Positions 51,284 to 60,954 of a stretch of 64,000 bases of DNA are shown piece by piece. This DNA comes from Phytophthora colocasiae (taxonomy: Eukaryota > Oomycota > Peronosporomycetes > Peronosporales > Peronosporaceae), in the NCBI GenBank assembly GCA_018806915.1, contig JAGKQI010000088.1:1426001-1490000 (forward strand), read 5' to 3'. A program made the position numbers and the translations under genes. The notes below the pieces were generated by a model. The model was given only the letters and a program-made list of their open reading frames with translations, was not told where the DNA came from and did no database searches. Each line of letters begins with the position of its first letter. Within the stretch, counting starts at the first letter, position 1.

Positions 51284-53479
51284 TTTAGCTGCACCAATGT
51301 GCTGCTGTGTCGGTGCTTGTACGTATCGACTCAACTGTCCGACCACGTACGCAATGTCTGGTCTACTGCATGTAGCTAGGTACATCAGAGAACCAATGCA
51401 TTCTCGGTAAGGAAAGTCTCTGCCAAACGCTGGTTTCTGCTTACGACGATCACTTTCATCATCAGTATCCTTCGAAGTAAACCGAGTGTTGGTTTCCATC
51501 GGAATCCTGCTCGCGTGAGCATCTCCAAAATTGAATCTTTCCAAAACCTCCGTGCAATACTGTGTTTGATGAATCTTCATCGAGGTGGTGTTCTGCTCCA
51601 CTTCAACGCCCAAGTACTTATTCAGCAATCCCTGGTCCTTGAGTCCGTAGTCGTTGTCGAGCTTGGTAAACAACTTGACCTTAAACGCTTCGTCCTTTGT
51701 AGCGCAAAGAATGTCGTCTACGTAGATCAGGACTAGCGCAAACTGGCCATCGTGTTTGTAGACATACAGGCAAGGCTCTGTGCTGTTGCGCTCGAAACCA
51801 TAGTCTTTCAACCAACCGTCAAACTCGGAATTCCACTCCCTACCAGATTGCCTCCAGACCATACAGAGCCTTGTTCACTGAGTAAATGTGTCCCTCTAGC
51901 TCACAGGGATAACCTTCCAGCCCGTCCAGATACTGCTTTATCGATAAGGCAGCGTTCAGGTAAGCGGTATTCACGTCTCCTTGGTAGATCACTAGTCCAA
52001 GCCACACACATCGCGACAAATAGTCTGAACGTGGCCATCCTCGCCACCGGTGAGAACGTTTCTTGGTAATCAATACCGCGTCGCTGCTTATCTCCACGAG
52101 CAACAATGCGAGTCTTAAACCGAGTCACATAGCCAAGGTGATCCACTTTCAAAGCAAAGATCCACATCGTCTTAATTGTCTGTTGAGTCGCTGGCATATC
52201 TGATCTTGGTATCATACTCAGCACTTCTTTGTCCTTTAGAGCTTGAATCTCTTGATCCATAGCCTCTTTCCACTCCTTGGCATACTTCGATCTCATTGCC
52301 TCTCTGTATGTCCTTGGGATTTTCACCTCACAAGCACGAATACCACCAGATCCTCGGCGGTTAGCATGCAGTGCCTTGAAACCCGAGCTCACTTCATAGT
52401 CCTCAAAGCGCTTTGGTGGTCGTCTTTCATGTTCTTCGCGGAGACCTGGTCTGCGTGAAGTGTTCTCTGATTTGAATCGCTTCACGTCGACCTTAGTACG
52501 CTTCCTGTCTTGTGTGCGTCGAACTTCAACCTCTCGAGGTCGTCTGTGACCGATGATGTGGTTTGTTGGTAGTGCAAGCTCTTGGCAGCCAATCGGGACT
52601 AATGCGTGTTCTCCACTATCAGCACCATCTTCATATTCATCACTTGGAACTAACGCCTGGTCATCACCCCAGTCAATGGCTTCAGCTTCATCACTTGGAT
52701 CAAACAAATCATCATAATTCCCCTCAACACTACTTGCTTCTTCTTCAGCTATTTGTGTGAGGTTCGACACATGACTAGCAGATCCAGCCAATTCTTCATC
52801 ATCAGGTGTCTTCATCAAGGTCACTATTGTCTCTTTCAATGTCTTCATCGACGCCCTGGTCTTCAAAACCATCAACACTTTCTGCGTCGACACTTCCAGC
52901 GTCTCTATCGTGAGTTTGGTCATTAACGCACCCAACAGCAACACTTCCAGCACTTTCGCCCTCCTGCGTCTCGGACGCATCTTCATAATCGGGCAGCTCA
53001 GTGTTCTGTAGCATCTCTTCCCACAAAGCCTGGTTTTCACTCGTCAAACTGTATGAGCTACTTGGAACTTTGTCACCACACGAGCCACAATCTCCTTCAC
53101 CTAGTTTGTCCCACACAGTGCCGTTCTCAAGTGGTTGATCTTCGTCGTTTATTCCTTCACTGTTCGCGCTCTCCATGACAATGTCACTCATACTGTGTTC
53201 AGATTCGCCATCACACTCAGCCAACTGCGAGTCATTATCTTCTTCATCACCTGGCAGGTCATCAAATTCACCGTCCTCAAAGAACTCTTGGAATGTCCGT
53301 AGCCACTTGTCGACCTTGACCTTGAACCCGCTCTCGTAGCGGTCCTTATATTTGATGCTCTCATTCACCTTGACATCAGAGACGAATCCAGTCTTGTGTT
53401 CCGTCGGGAAATACACGTTGCAGCCAACCACGTCCTCTCGGTAGCCTAGCAGAAAGCCAACTCGACAGTTCATACTGAG
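51284..53479 (-). repeat. Copia-2 tandem unit 7 (2196 bp)
   Basis: Has the extra C, the shorter AC run and the extra G near 52806; private substitutions at about 51879 (CACTGAG) and 52778 (GACTAGCAG). Confidence 0.93.
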
Positions 53480-55674
53480 TTTAGCTGCACCAATGTGCTG
53501 CTGTGTCGGTGCTTGTACGTATCGACTCAACTGTCCGACCACGTACGCAATGTCTGGTCTACTGCATGTAGCTAGGTACATCAGAGAACCAATGCATTCT
53601 CGGTAAGGAAAGTCTCTGCCAAACGCTGGTTTCTGCTTACGACGATCACTTTCATCATCAGTATCCTTCGAAGTAAACCGAGTGTTGGTTTCCATCGGAA
53701 TCCTGCTCGCGTGAGCATCTCCAAAATTGAATCTTTCCAAAACCTCCGTGCAATACTGTGTTTGATGAATCTTCATCGAGGTGGTGTTCTGCTCCACTTC
53801 AACGCCCAAGTACTTATTCAGCAATCCCTGGTCCTTGAGTCCGTAGTCGTTGTCGAGCTTGGTAAACAACTTGACCTTAAACGCTTCGTCCTTTGTAGCG
53901 CAAAGAATGTCGTCTACGTAGATCAGGACTAGCGCAAACTGGCCATCGTGTTTGTAGACATACAGGCAAGGCTCTGTGCTGTTGCGCTCGAAACCATAGT
54001 CTTTCAACCAACCGTCAAACTCGGAATTCCACTCCCTACCAGATTGCCTCAGACCATACAGAGCCTTGTTCACCGAGTAAATGTGTCCCTCTAGCTCACA
54101 GGGATAACCTTCCAGCCCGTCCAGATACTGCTTTATCGATAAGGCAGCGTTCAGGTAAGCGGTATTCACGTCTCCTTGGTAGATCACTAGTCCAAGCCAC
54201 ACACATCGCGACAAATAGTCTGAACGTGGCCATCCTCGCCACCGGTGAGAACGTTTCTTGGTAATCAATACCGCGTCGCTGCTTATCTCCACGAGCAACA
54301 ATGCGAGTCTTAAACTGAGTCACATAGCCAAGGTGATCCACTTTCAAAGCAAAGATCCACATCGTCTTAATTGTCTGTTGAGTCGCTGGCATATCTGATC
54401 TTGGTATCATACTCAGCACTTCTTTGTCCTTTAGAGCTTGAATCTCTTGATCCATAGCCTCTTTCCACTCCTTGGCATACTTCGATCTCATTGCCTCTCT
54501 GTATGTCCTTGGGATTTTCACCTCACAAGCACGAATACCACCAGATCCTCGGCGGTTAGCATGCAGTGCCTTGAAACCCGAGCTCACTTCATAGTCCTCA
54601 AAGCGCTTTGGTGGTCGTCTTTCATGTTCTTCGCGGAGACCTGGTCTGCGTGAAGTGTTCTCTGATTTGAATCGCTTCACGTCGACCTTAGTACGCTTCC
54701 TGTCTTGTGTGCGTCGAACTTCAACCTCTCGAGGTCGTCTGTGACCGATGATGTGGTTTTGTTGGTAGTGCAAGCTCTTGGCAGCCAATCGGGACTAATG
54801 CGTGTTCTCCACTATCAGCACCATCTTCATATTCATCACTTGGAACTAACGCCTGGTCATCACCCCAGTCAATGGCTTCAGCTTCATCACTTGGATCAAA
54901 CAAATCATCATAATTCCCCTCAACACTACTTGCTTCTTCTTCAGCTATTTGTGTGAGGTTCGACACATGACTGGCAGATCCAGCCAATTCTTCATCATCA
55001 GTGTCTTCATCAAGGTCACTATTGTCTCTTTCAATGTCTTCATCGACGCCCTGGTCTTCAAAACCATCAACACTTTCTGCGTCGACACTTCCAGCGTCTC
55101 TATCGTGAGTTTGGTCATTAACGCACCCAACAGCAACACTTCCAGCACTTTCGCCCTCCTGCGTCTCGGACGCATCTTCATAATCGGGCAGCTCAGTGTT
55201 CTGTAGCATCTCTTCCCACAAAGCCTGGTTTTCACTCGTCAAACTGTATGAGCTACTTGGAACTTTGTCACCACACGAGCCACAATCTCCTTCACCTAGT
55301 TTGTCCCACACAGTGCCGTTCTCAAGTGGTTGATCTTCGTCGTTTATTCCTTCACTGTTCGCGCTCTCCATGACAATGTCACTCATACTGTGTTCAGATT
55401 CGCCATCACACTCAGCCAACTGCGAGTCATTATCTTCTTCATCACCTGGCAGGTCATCAAATTCACCGTCCTCAAAGAACTCTTGGAATGTCCGTAGCCA
55501 CTTGTCGACCTTGACCTTGAACCCGCTCTCGTAGCGGTCCTTATATTTGATGCTCTCATTCACCTTGACATCAGAGACGAATCCAGTCTTGTGTTCCGTC
55601 GGGAAATACACGTTACAGCCAACCACGTCCTCTCGGTAGCCTAGCAGAAAGCCAACTCGACAGTTCATACTGAG
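53480..55674 (-). repeat. Copia-2 tandem unit 8 (2195 bp)
   Basis: Right-most unit, joined to the real integrase. Lacks the extra C; shorter AC run; four T like unit 1; private substitution near 54316 (AAACTGAGTC). That the two outer units share the four-T state suggests it is ancestral. Confidence 0.93.
54096..54788 (-). pseudogene. Copia-2 reverse transcriptase N-terminal part (unit 8)
   Basis: Contains EWKEAMDQEIQALKDKEVLS, MWIFALKVDHLGYVTQFKTR and RRGIDYQETFSPVARMATFR, the Ty1/copia reverse transcriptase start. A shift at the AC run near 54197 moves the rest (GDVNTAYLNAALSIKQYL, KALYGLRQSGREW, LIYVDDILCATKDE) to the frame at 54301-53480. The active site YVDD is intact. Equivalent parts occur in all eight units. 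Confidence 0.88.
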
Positions 55675-56351
55675 TTTCTTTCGCTTTGATTTTGGTGTGT
55701 GGCAGTATGCAAGTGAACCGAAAGCTCGAATATGGTGAATATCTGGCTTTGATCCAAACATCAGTTCGTAGGGCGTCCGTCCAGCCCCCTTACAGAATAC
55801 TCGTTTCTTAACGTAGACTGCGTTCTTCAGTGCATGGATCCAAACGATTTCGGCAAACCTGCCTGGTGCATCATCGTCTTGATCATTCCAACGATAGTTT
55901 GATGTGTGCGTTCCACGAGGTTCAACTGTGACGCATTTGGTCCGACTTTGGTATGCACGATGCCTTTCTTGCGGTACCATCGCTCAATCGTGCCGTTGCA
56001 GAACTCCTGCCCTTTGTCGGTAAGCACTTGTCTGACTGGTTCAACTTCCAGCTCATCGTCGATATTCCACTGACGCGTTACCACCGTGTCCACGCGTCTT
56101 CCATGCTGTCGCTCTGCCCAAGCGATATACTCCATCATGTGCTCATTGACTTCACGCTCACCTTTAGTCTTCAGTAGGTAAGTCTTCACATAACGCGAGT
56201 ATCCGTCCATAATTACTAAGACGGCGGTGTACCTCGAACCATTGTTCACGCCAGGAATCAACAAGTCTGCGAAGACCATGTCATTTACTCTCTCTATAGG
56301 TCGATCGAGAGCTTCCGGAATGTCTTGCGTCGTTGTTTGCCAAAATGGCAA
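54721..56351 (-). pseudogene. Copia-2 integrase and acidic spacer
   Basis: The first frame (56351-55827) holds the integrase core: DMVFADLLIPGVNNGSRYTA with the first Asp, VRQVLTDKGQEFCNGTIERW with the second, and NLVERTHQTIVGMIKTMMHQ with the Glu. After a shift near 55850-55980 the second frame holds RTPYELMFGSKPDIHHIRAF and LGYREDVVGCNVYFP. A spacer of about 250 residues, very rich in Asp, Glu and Ser, lies before reverse transcriptase. All three catalytic residues are visible. Confidence 0.88.
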
Positions 56352-57940
56352 TCGGAGCAGGCGATCTTGCCACGACGTTTCAACATGATGCCGCGAGCCA
56401 TGCCTCGGTCCACCATTAAACGTATGTACTCAGGACAAGTGTGTCCTAACCTCTCGTGCCATACATCAATGTCTTCAACTCCATCAGAAACTGCAAAGTT
56501 CGCAAACACCTTGCCTTTGACGTGGGTCTTCTTCTTATCGATGTGTTTGGCCATGATGTTGTGAGTGGTGAAAGTCCACAGTCTGTTGTCGTACTCTGTG
56601 CGAATCACCTCCACAGTATCCTTCCTCATGCCAAATAACCGTGTACTGGAATCCCAACTCATTTCAAAACCCTGGTCTAACGCCAATCCAGGTGAAAACA
56701 AGTTGCATCCAGCCCCAGGAACGTAGAGCACATTCTCCACCAACAAAAACACCATTTGTTCATCAATCAGTGTCGATAAAATCACTGTACCAAAGCCCTC
56801 TGCCTTGGCATCGACACCGTCGGCGAACCCAGAAATGCTTGGGTTCCATTCACTGTCATCCATGCCGTGGAGTGTAGTGAAATACTCCTTACAGGCGGTA
56901 ATGTGTGCGTTTGTACCCGTATCAAAATACCACAGACCCGGGTCATAGTCCTTTGCCATCTTGCGCACTACTTCACCAATGACCACCTCTCGTTTCTCGA
57001 CATCTTCAGCGACTTCACTTTCCGCTTGATGTGTTTCATCCTCAGCTGCTGCGACTTTGTCGCCTGATCGTGCGTATTTCGCTTGAGCCTTTGGTTTCTC
57101 TTCGTCTTCCAGTTTCGGACAATCACTTTTGTAGTGACCCATTTCACCACATTTGAAGCACTTAATCTCGGTCTTACTGGTCTTCGACTTTGATTCGCTC
57201 TTCGAGCTCTGCTTCTTTGGTCCTCGCTGAGATGCGCTCTTTGAGATCTGACTCTTCTTGCCAGACTTGTTTCCAAAGGCGTTTCCTTCCCAGTCTTTAT
57301 TCCTTGCCTCAGCCGTCAAGATTAGCTCTCGAACCTGCTCCGGCGTGTATTTAGCCATGTTTGAACTAAATAGTACTTTTCTACGAAGCTCATCGTAACA
57401 AGTCTGTGCTGGCAGGCTTCGCAGCATCTTGTCCACCATCTGCAAGTCATTCAGGGGCGCTCCCAGGTCCGCAAGCTTGTTCTTTATGTCGAACAACTTG
57501 TACAGGTGACTGCGTAAGTCGTCCTTTCCGCGCAGATGAGTCTTGTGGAGCTCGCACTGCAGGCGATACACCTTCTGCGCAGTCATGGCGGGATTGGTCT
57601 TGCCTTCGTAGATGTCGACGAGCTCAGCCCACATCTTCGTACCAGTCTCCTTCATCATGACTTGCTTGGCAAGCTTCATAGACAGTGATCCCTGGATCAA
57701 AATCTTGATCTTGGCTTGCTTTTTCTTGAATTCACCCTTCTTCTCGTCGTCCCAGTTCTCGTCCTTCACCTCCTTGCCGAGCACTATCTCGTCTAGAAGG
57801 CTCTTCTCGAACGCATTCATCATAGCGTGCTTGTAGAACGTCCAATCTTCTCCATTCCAGCGCACAGGAGTCCCAGAAGATCCAATCTTGAAGGACTTGC
57901 GCTTGGACTTGCCGTCGTCTGAGTCGGAGGAAGATGACAT
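56294..57940 (-). CDS. Copia-2 gag, protease and pre-integrase
   Basis: 548 codons from ATG 57940. Gag motifs include RWNGEDWTFYKHAMMNAFEK and MWAELVDIYEGKTNPAMTAQ. A zinc knuckle (CFKCGEMGHYKSDCP) is near residue 260, the protease motif LWYFDTGTNAHITACKEYF near 335, and the zinc-binding pre-integrase domain (VWHERLGHTCPEYIRLMVDR, then CSDCHFGKQ) near 490-540. The frame ends just before the integrase core, so a shift of frame lies at about 56294-56351. A 13-codon upstream ORF starts at the ATG inside the primer site (58001). Confidence 0.9.
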   Translation of the reverse strand: MSSSSDSDDGKSKRKSFKIGSSGTPVRWNGEDWTFYKHAMMNAFEKSLLDEIVLGKEVKDENWDDEKKGEFKKKQAKIKILIQGSLSMKLAKQVMMKETGTKMWAELVDIYEGKTNPAMTAQKVYRLQCELHKTHLRGKDDLRSHLYKLFDIKNKLADLGAPLNDLQMVDKMLRSLPAQTCYDELRRKVLFSSNMAKYTPEQVRELILTAEARNKDWEGNAFGNKSGKKSQISKSASQRGPKKQSSKSESKSKTSKTEIKCFKCGEMGHYKSDCPKLEDEEKPKAQAKYARSGDKVAAAEDETHQAESEVAEDVEKREVVIGEVVRKMAKDYDPGLWYFDTGTNAHITACKEYFTTLHGMDDSEWNPSISGFADGVDAKAEGFGTVILSTLIDEQMVFLLVENVLYVPGAGCNLFSPGLALDQGFEMSWDSSTRLFGMRKDTVEVIRTEYDNRLWTFTTHNIMAKHIDKKKTHVKGKVFANFAVSDGVEDIDVWHERLGHTCPEYIRLMVDRGMARGIMLKRRGKIACSDCHFGKQRRKTFRKLSIDL

Positions 57941-57994
57941 CGCTACTGCTCTTGATTCTCTTACGATCGTGTTCTCTTGGACGCAACGTGGTTT

Positions 57995-58007
57995 GGGCTC
58001 ATAACCC
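57995..58007 (-). other. Copia-2 primer binding site (initiator tRNA-Met anticodon arm)
   Basis: Plus strand GGGCTCATAACCC, next to the 5' LTR. It is the same sequence as in Copia-1, one base longer, and matches the anticodon stem-loop of initiator tRNA-Met. The minus strand has ATG AGC CCA in both elements. Confidence 0.75.
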
Positions 58008-58177
58008 TAACGGAGTGAGCACTGGGAGATGTCTTAATGCAAAGACGTCAACTTGTTAGATAGAAGGTAAATCTGAGACTGACATACAACTAAGTGCCGC
58101 GGTACGCGGACTTTCTACCATCACTCTTGCAACGGCAACTTCAACTTCTGTAGCAAAAGTGGGTACACTTTCCAACA
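58008..58177 (-). repeat. Copia-2 5' LTR
   Basis: 170 bases, one mismatch to 28395-28564, followed by the target duplication GATGT. Confidence 0.92.
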
Positions 58178-59017
58178 GATGTATACAGCCCGAGCAAGAA
58201 TTCCCCACAGGTTTTCGATAGGATTTAGGTCTGGAGACTTGGCCGGCCACCACATCACCTTGACTTTGTTGTCCTTCAAAAACTCTCTTGCAACTTTTGC
58301 AGTGTGGATGGAGGCGTTATCTTGTTGAAATTCAAATCGTAGGCCGTGATTCAAGTGCGCAAAAGGAAAAAAATAGTCCCCCAGCGTGTCGATGTACTTT
58401 TCTGCGTTCTGCTTGCCTTCTAGGAAAGCCAGATCAGACTTACCCTTGGCACTAAAAGCACCCCAAATGAACACGCCCCCACCACCTGACTGACGCTTAG
58501 AGAATATCTGTTTGTCCTTTCTTAGATCTCTCCAATTGTATTGGTAGCCATCAGGGCCATCGAGGTTAAATTTCTTCTCGTCTGAGAAGATTACACGGCC
58601 CCATTTGTCGCCGTGTTCAACATGTTGAAGTTCCCACTTCAACCTGGCTGCAATATGCGCAGCCGTGAGCACAGGGCTCGACACTCTCTTCTCGTGGACC
58701 ATGTTCTCGGAGTTGTGTAAGACCCCCTGCACCCGACGGACCGAGATGGGCAGCTGCAGCCCGTCTTTGAGCTGCCTAGCGCTCACACCAGTCTTTGATG
58801 CCTCACGAAGGAGGCGACGCTCAGCAGCAACAGTCAGCTTTCTGGGCATTTCTGAGCTCTTCTTCGAGCCGTACGACTCTGGATCATTCAGGAAGCTTTT
58901 TACGACCTTCCATGACCGCCCTACACGTGCTGCGATAGCGCTGACGGACAGCCCGCACTCTTGGTGAGCGAGAATCTTACCCTTCTCGATGTCTGTTAAC
59001 GGCTTGCCTCTCCCCAT
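58178..59017 (-). pseudogene. N-terminal and catalytic part of the Tc1-type transposase
   Basis: From ATG 59017 the protein has two helix-turn-helix parts (LTDIEKGKILAHQECGLSVS, AIAARVGRSWKVVKSFLND) and a DDE domain: IFSDEKKFNLDGPDGYQYNW with the first Asp, FQQDNASIHTAKVAREFL with the second, and SPDLNPIENLWG with the Glu. There are 34 residues between the second Asp and the Glu, the Tc1 spacing. The frame ends at the Copia-2 LTR within ARAVY and continues at 28394-28235. Without the insertion the transposase would be about 330 residues and look intact. Confidence 0.92.
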
Positions 59018-59133
59018 CTACAGAAATCAACAAGAAGCCCACCATTAGCAACCACCCGTTAGGAAATCTACACGCTGCCATTAGAGGCGCTAAAACGCGT
59101 AGATGGCGCCGTACGCGACATCAAACTGGAGCA

Positions 59134-59352
59134 AACACTTACCTGGTCTATCTTTTTCGTGCTTGGACTCCCCCGCTCCCGGTAGATTTTTGACTGTAGC
59201 TTGGCCCCCACAAGTCCGATTGACGCAAGCGGCACCGCAAAATGACCACCAAGAACTGCTTGTTACTGGCTAAAACGCTTGGCTTCAATGCGTTTGATTT
59301 GACAAAATAATGCAAAAATCCAAGTTTTCGTCTATATTTTCCGCGCGCACTG
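59134..59352. repeat. Right terminal inverted repeat of the Tc1-type element
   Basis: 219 bases, reverse complement of 27960-28173 except for a 5-base indel and a few substitutions; followed by TA at 59353-59354. Confidence 0.93.
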
Positions 59353-59424
59353 TACTACAGTACCATAATAAATACTACTATTTACCGTACTATTTATTGT
59401 ATTAATACTACCAGTAGTCATACC

Positions 59425-59751
59425 AATTCGTGGAAGAGTATAAACATCTTTCTTTGTTGTCGCATTCAATGCACGATAGTCCACACAAAACCTCACTTCG
59501 CCATCCTTCTTGCGAACCATCTCTACCGGGAATCCCCAAGCATCGATTCCTTCCTTGACGAATCCAGTCTTCAGCATCTGGTTCCCATTCTCATCGATGA
59601 CCTTGTCCTCAGCTTGTGCCTGCCAACGCCGCTTCATCATTATCGGCGCTTCCTTGCCTGTGTCAATGTAGTGATGCATATCGAGAGCCATAATCATGGA
59701 TAGGAATCCGCTTGACTGTGACGTCTTGTCGTTATTGGAACGTGGTAACAA
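59425..59751 (-). pseudogene. Gypsy-2 reverse transcriptase fragment
   Basis: Contains [60 protein letters not shown] and YTLPRIG, the N-terminal third of Ty3/gypsy reverse transcriptase. It ends before the active site. Confidence 0.85.
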
Positions 59752-59932
59752 GACAGATCCGTTCCGTCAATTATCCATCAAGTATCTCTTAGCTGAGACG
59801 TTCGGAGACACACGGGTAGTAAACGACCGGGACGTATGTACACTCGAGTCCATGGGGTTTGCAACGGATTCCAGAGGGAAACGCTACGGATATTATCTTC
59901 TCCGCAGTGTGGATGTTCCCGAATGCTCTCCA

Positions 59933-60262
59933 TTACCCGAAGACAATAAGAGGACACGCACTTGCATATCCCGAAAGCTTTCGAAACACACGCAGTAATT
60001 TCAGGATCAACTCTCTGTCTTTAGGTGCATCCGTCCCAATACCCACCTCATCCTCGTTTTCAAACGGTGTCTCGGCGTCGCCCAGCTTGTCCATCCACTT
60101 CGTCAGCTTTTCCGAGTCCATGACGTAGTTTATTGCTAGCACGTCCATGTCCTTGTCCACTGGTACCCAAGTACCCAATTCTTTGTTGTTTAGGAGGCGA
60201 GCCGGCTTGTCGTTCGAGTTAATTGCTGGGTCCCAAGCCTTGCAATTCAGTGCTGTAGTCAC
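59933..60262 (-). pseudogene. Gypsy-2 stretch that precedes reverse transcriptase
   Basis: Reads ELGTWVPVDKDMDVLAINYV, LTKWMDKLGDAETPFENEDE and ELILKLLRVFRKLSGYAS. The last part is the segment just upstream of the IDTG motif in gypsy elements. About 180 bases with shifts separate it from the reverse transcriptase fragment. Confidence 0.6.
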
Positions 60263-60319
60263 AACATCCTCGCTGAGGTCCCTCTTCAGCTCGCCGCACG
60301 ACGCCTTTTCTGGTCTTGA

Positions 60320-60954
60320 CCCGCTACACGCCCTCCCCAGCCCTAGAGTCTTCCACGACTATACCAGTGTTGAAGAGCTTCTCGTACTCAAGGTACGACA
60401 CCCGGTACTTCTTGTTCTTCGGCCACAGCCTTCGGTCTCCAGCTGCTGGACGCCGTCTCTCAGAGTATTCGGCTTCCTCAATGGACTCTGCTGATCACAG
60501 TTCGACTTCGAGAACGTATCGCCCTGCGGTGTTTCGCCGTTGTCACCGTCGAAGCTCCACCAAGACGCCACCCGATTTTCCCAGGATTCTTTCTCTCGCC
60601 ACTGCCTCGCGACTTCTCTTAGTATTTTGTCGTGGAACGGCTGCAAATACCGGAACCGCCGTTGCGACCACAGTCTCTGGTCCCATCGCTTCGTCACATT
60701 TGTGCTCCAGACTGTCCTCGTATGCCAGCTCCTCGTCAATGTCAGCGGCGACAATAGTCAATAGACTAGCCGGACAGTGGTAAGACACCACAAATGAAAC
60801 GTGTGCTATAATTTGCTCGCCCACCCACATTCACCGTCTCCTCGCGTTCCAATACGTAATTATCATATCCCGCGTCCTCGACGATCTTCAACGGTCCAAG
60901 CCACTGATGTACAACCTTCGAGGCCTTGGCACGCACGGAGGTTTGTACATTCAA
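60320..60954 (-). pseudogene. Gypsy-2 pol C-terminus
   Basis: Degraded frames: VVHQWLGPLKIVEDAGYDNY and VLERE (GPY/F-like part), SFVVSYHCPASLLTIVAADI, and near the end EYEKLFNTGIVVEDSRAGEG before a stop at about 60325. Several frameshifts. Confidence 0.55.

Larger units (their letters stand above)
37386..55674 (-). repeat. Eight tandem copies of a 2.19-kb Copia-2 pol segment
   Basis: Each unit runs from the integrase C-terminus (LSMNCRVGFLLGYRED) through an acidic spacer and reverse transcriptase to PTQQHIGAAK. Seven junctions (TTT at 39585, 42142, 44700, 46893, 49087, 51284, 53480) are identical: GAGTTTAGCTGC. The parent sequences are GAGTTTCTTTCG (55672) and ATCGTTTAGCTG (37383), so the first join used a 3-base TTT microhomology. 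The basic length, 2193, is 731 codons, and the join is in frame, so an undamaged array would code for repeated reverse transcriptases. Units are nearly identical; most differences are one- or two-base indels. Confidence 0.95.
28395..58177 (-). mobile_element. Copia-2: Ty1/copia element expanded to 29.8 kb
   Basis: LTRs of 170 bases at 28395-28564 and 58008-58177 differ by one base (GCGGGACG against GCGGTACG) and are flanked by the target duplication GATGT (28390-28394 and 58178-58182). Two events made it large: insertion of Gypsy-1 (28577-36813) close to the 3' LTR, and amplification of an internal 2.19-kb segment to eight tandem copies (37386-55674). Without them the element would be about 5.8 kb plus or minus a few hundred bases. 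Gag, protease, integrase, reverse transcriptase and RNase H are all present on the minus strand, but with frameshifts. Confidence 0.92.
27960..59352 (-). mobile_element. Tc1-type (DD34E) DNA transposon, swollen to 31.4 kb by nested insertions
   Basis: The ends read CAGTGC on both sides and are flanked by the TA target duplication (27958-27959 and 59353-59354). Long terminal inverted repeats lie at 27960-28173 and 59134-59352; they differ mainly by a 5-base indel near the left 27985. Without the Copia-2 insertion (28395-58177 plus one target duplication) the element is about 1.6 kb, normal for Tc1/mariner, and codes for one transposase. The left end is 45 bases from the XPB start codon; the right end abuts degraded gypsy sequence. 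Confidence 0.92.

Noticed and set aside
36853..55700. Eight independent Copia insertions
   Set aside because: Units have no LTRs or target duplications between them and share one identical junction, so this is tandem amplification inside one element.
36853..57940. A CRISPR array or satellite
   Set aside because: The unit is 2.2 kb of retrotransposon coding sequence; no short repeats and spacers.
59696..59998. Plus-strand 100-codon ORF
   Set aside because: It overlaps the gypsy remnant on the other strand, has no likeness to a known protein and no context of its own.
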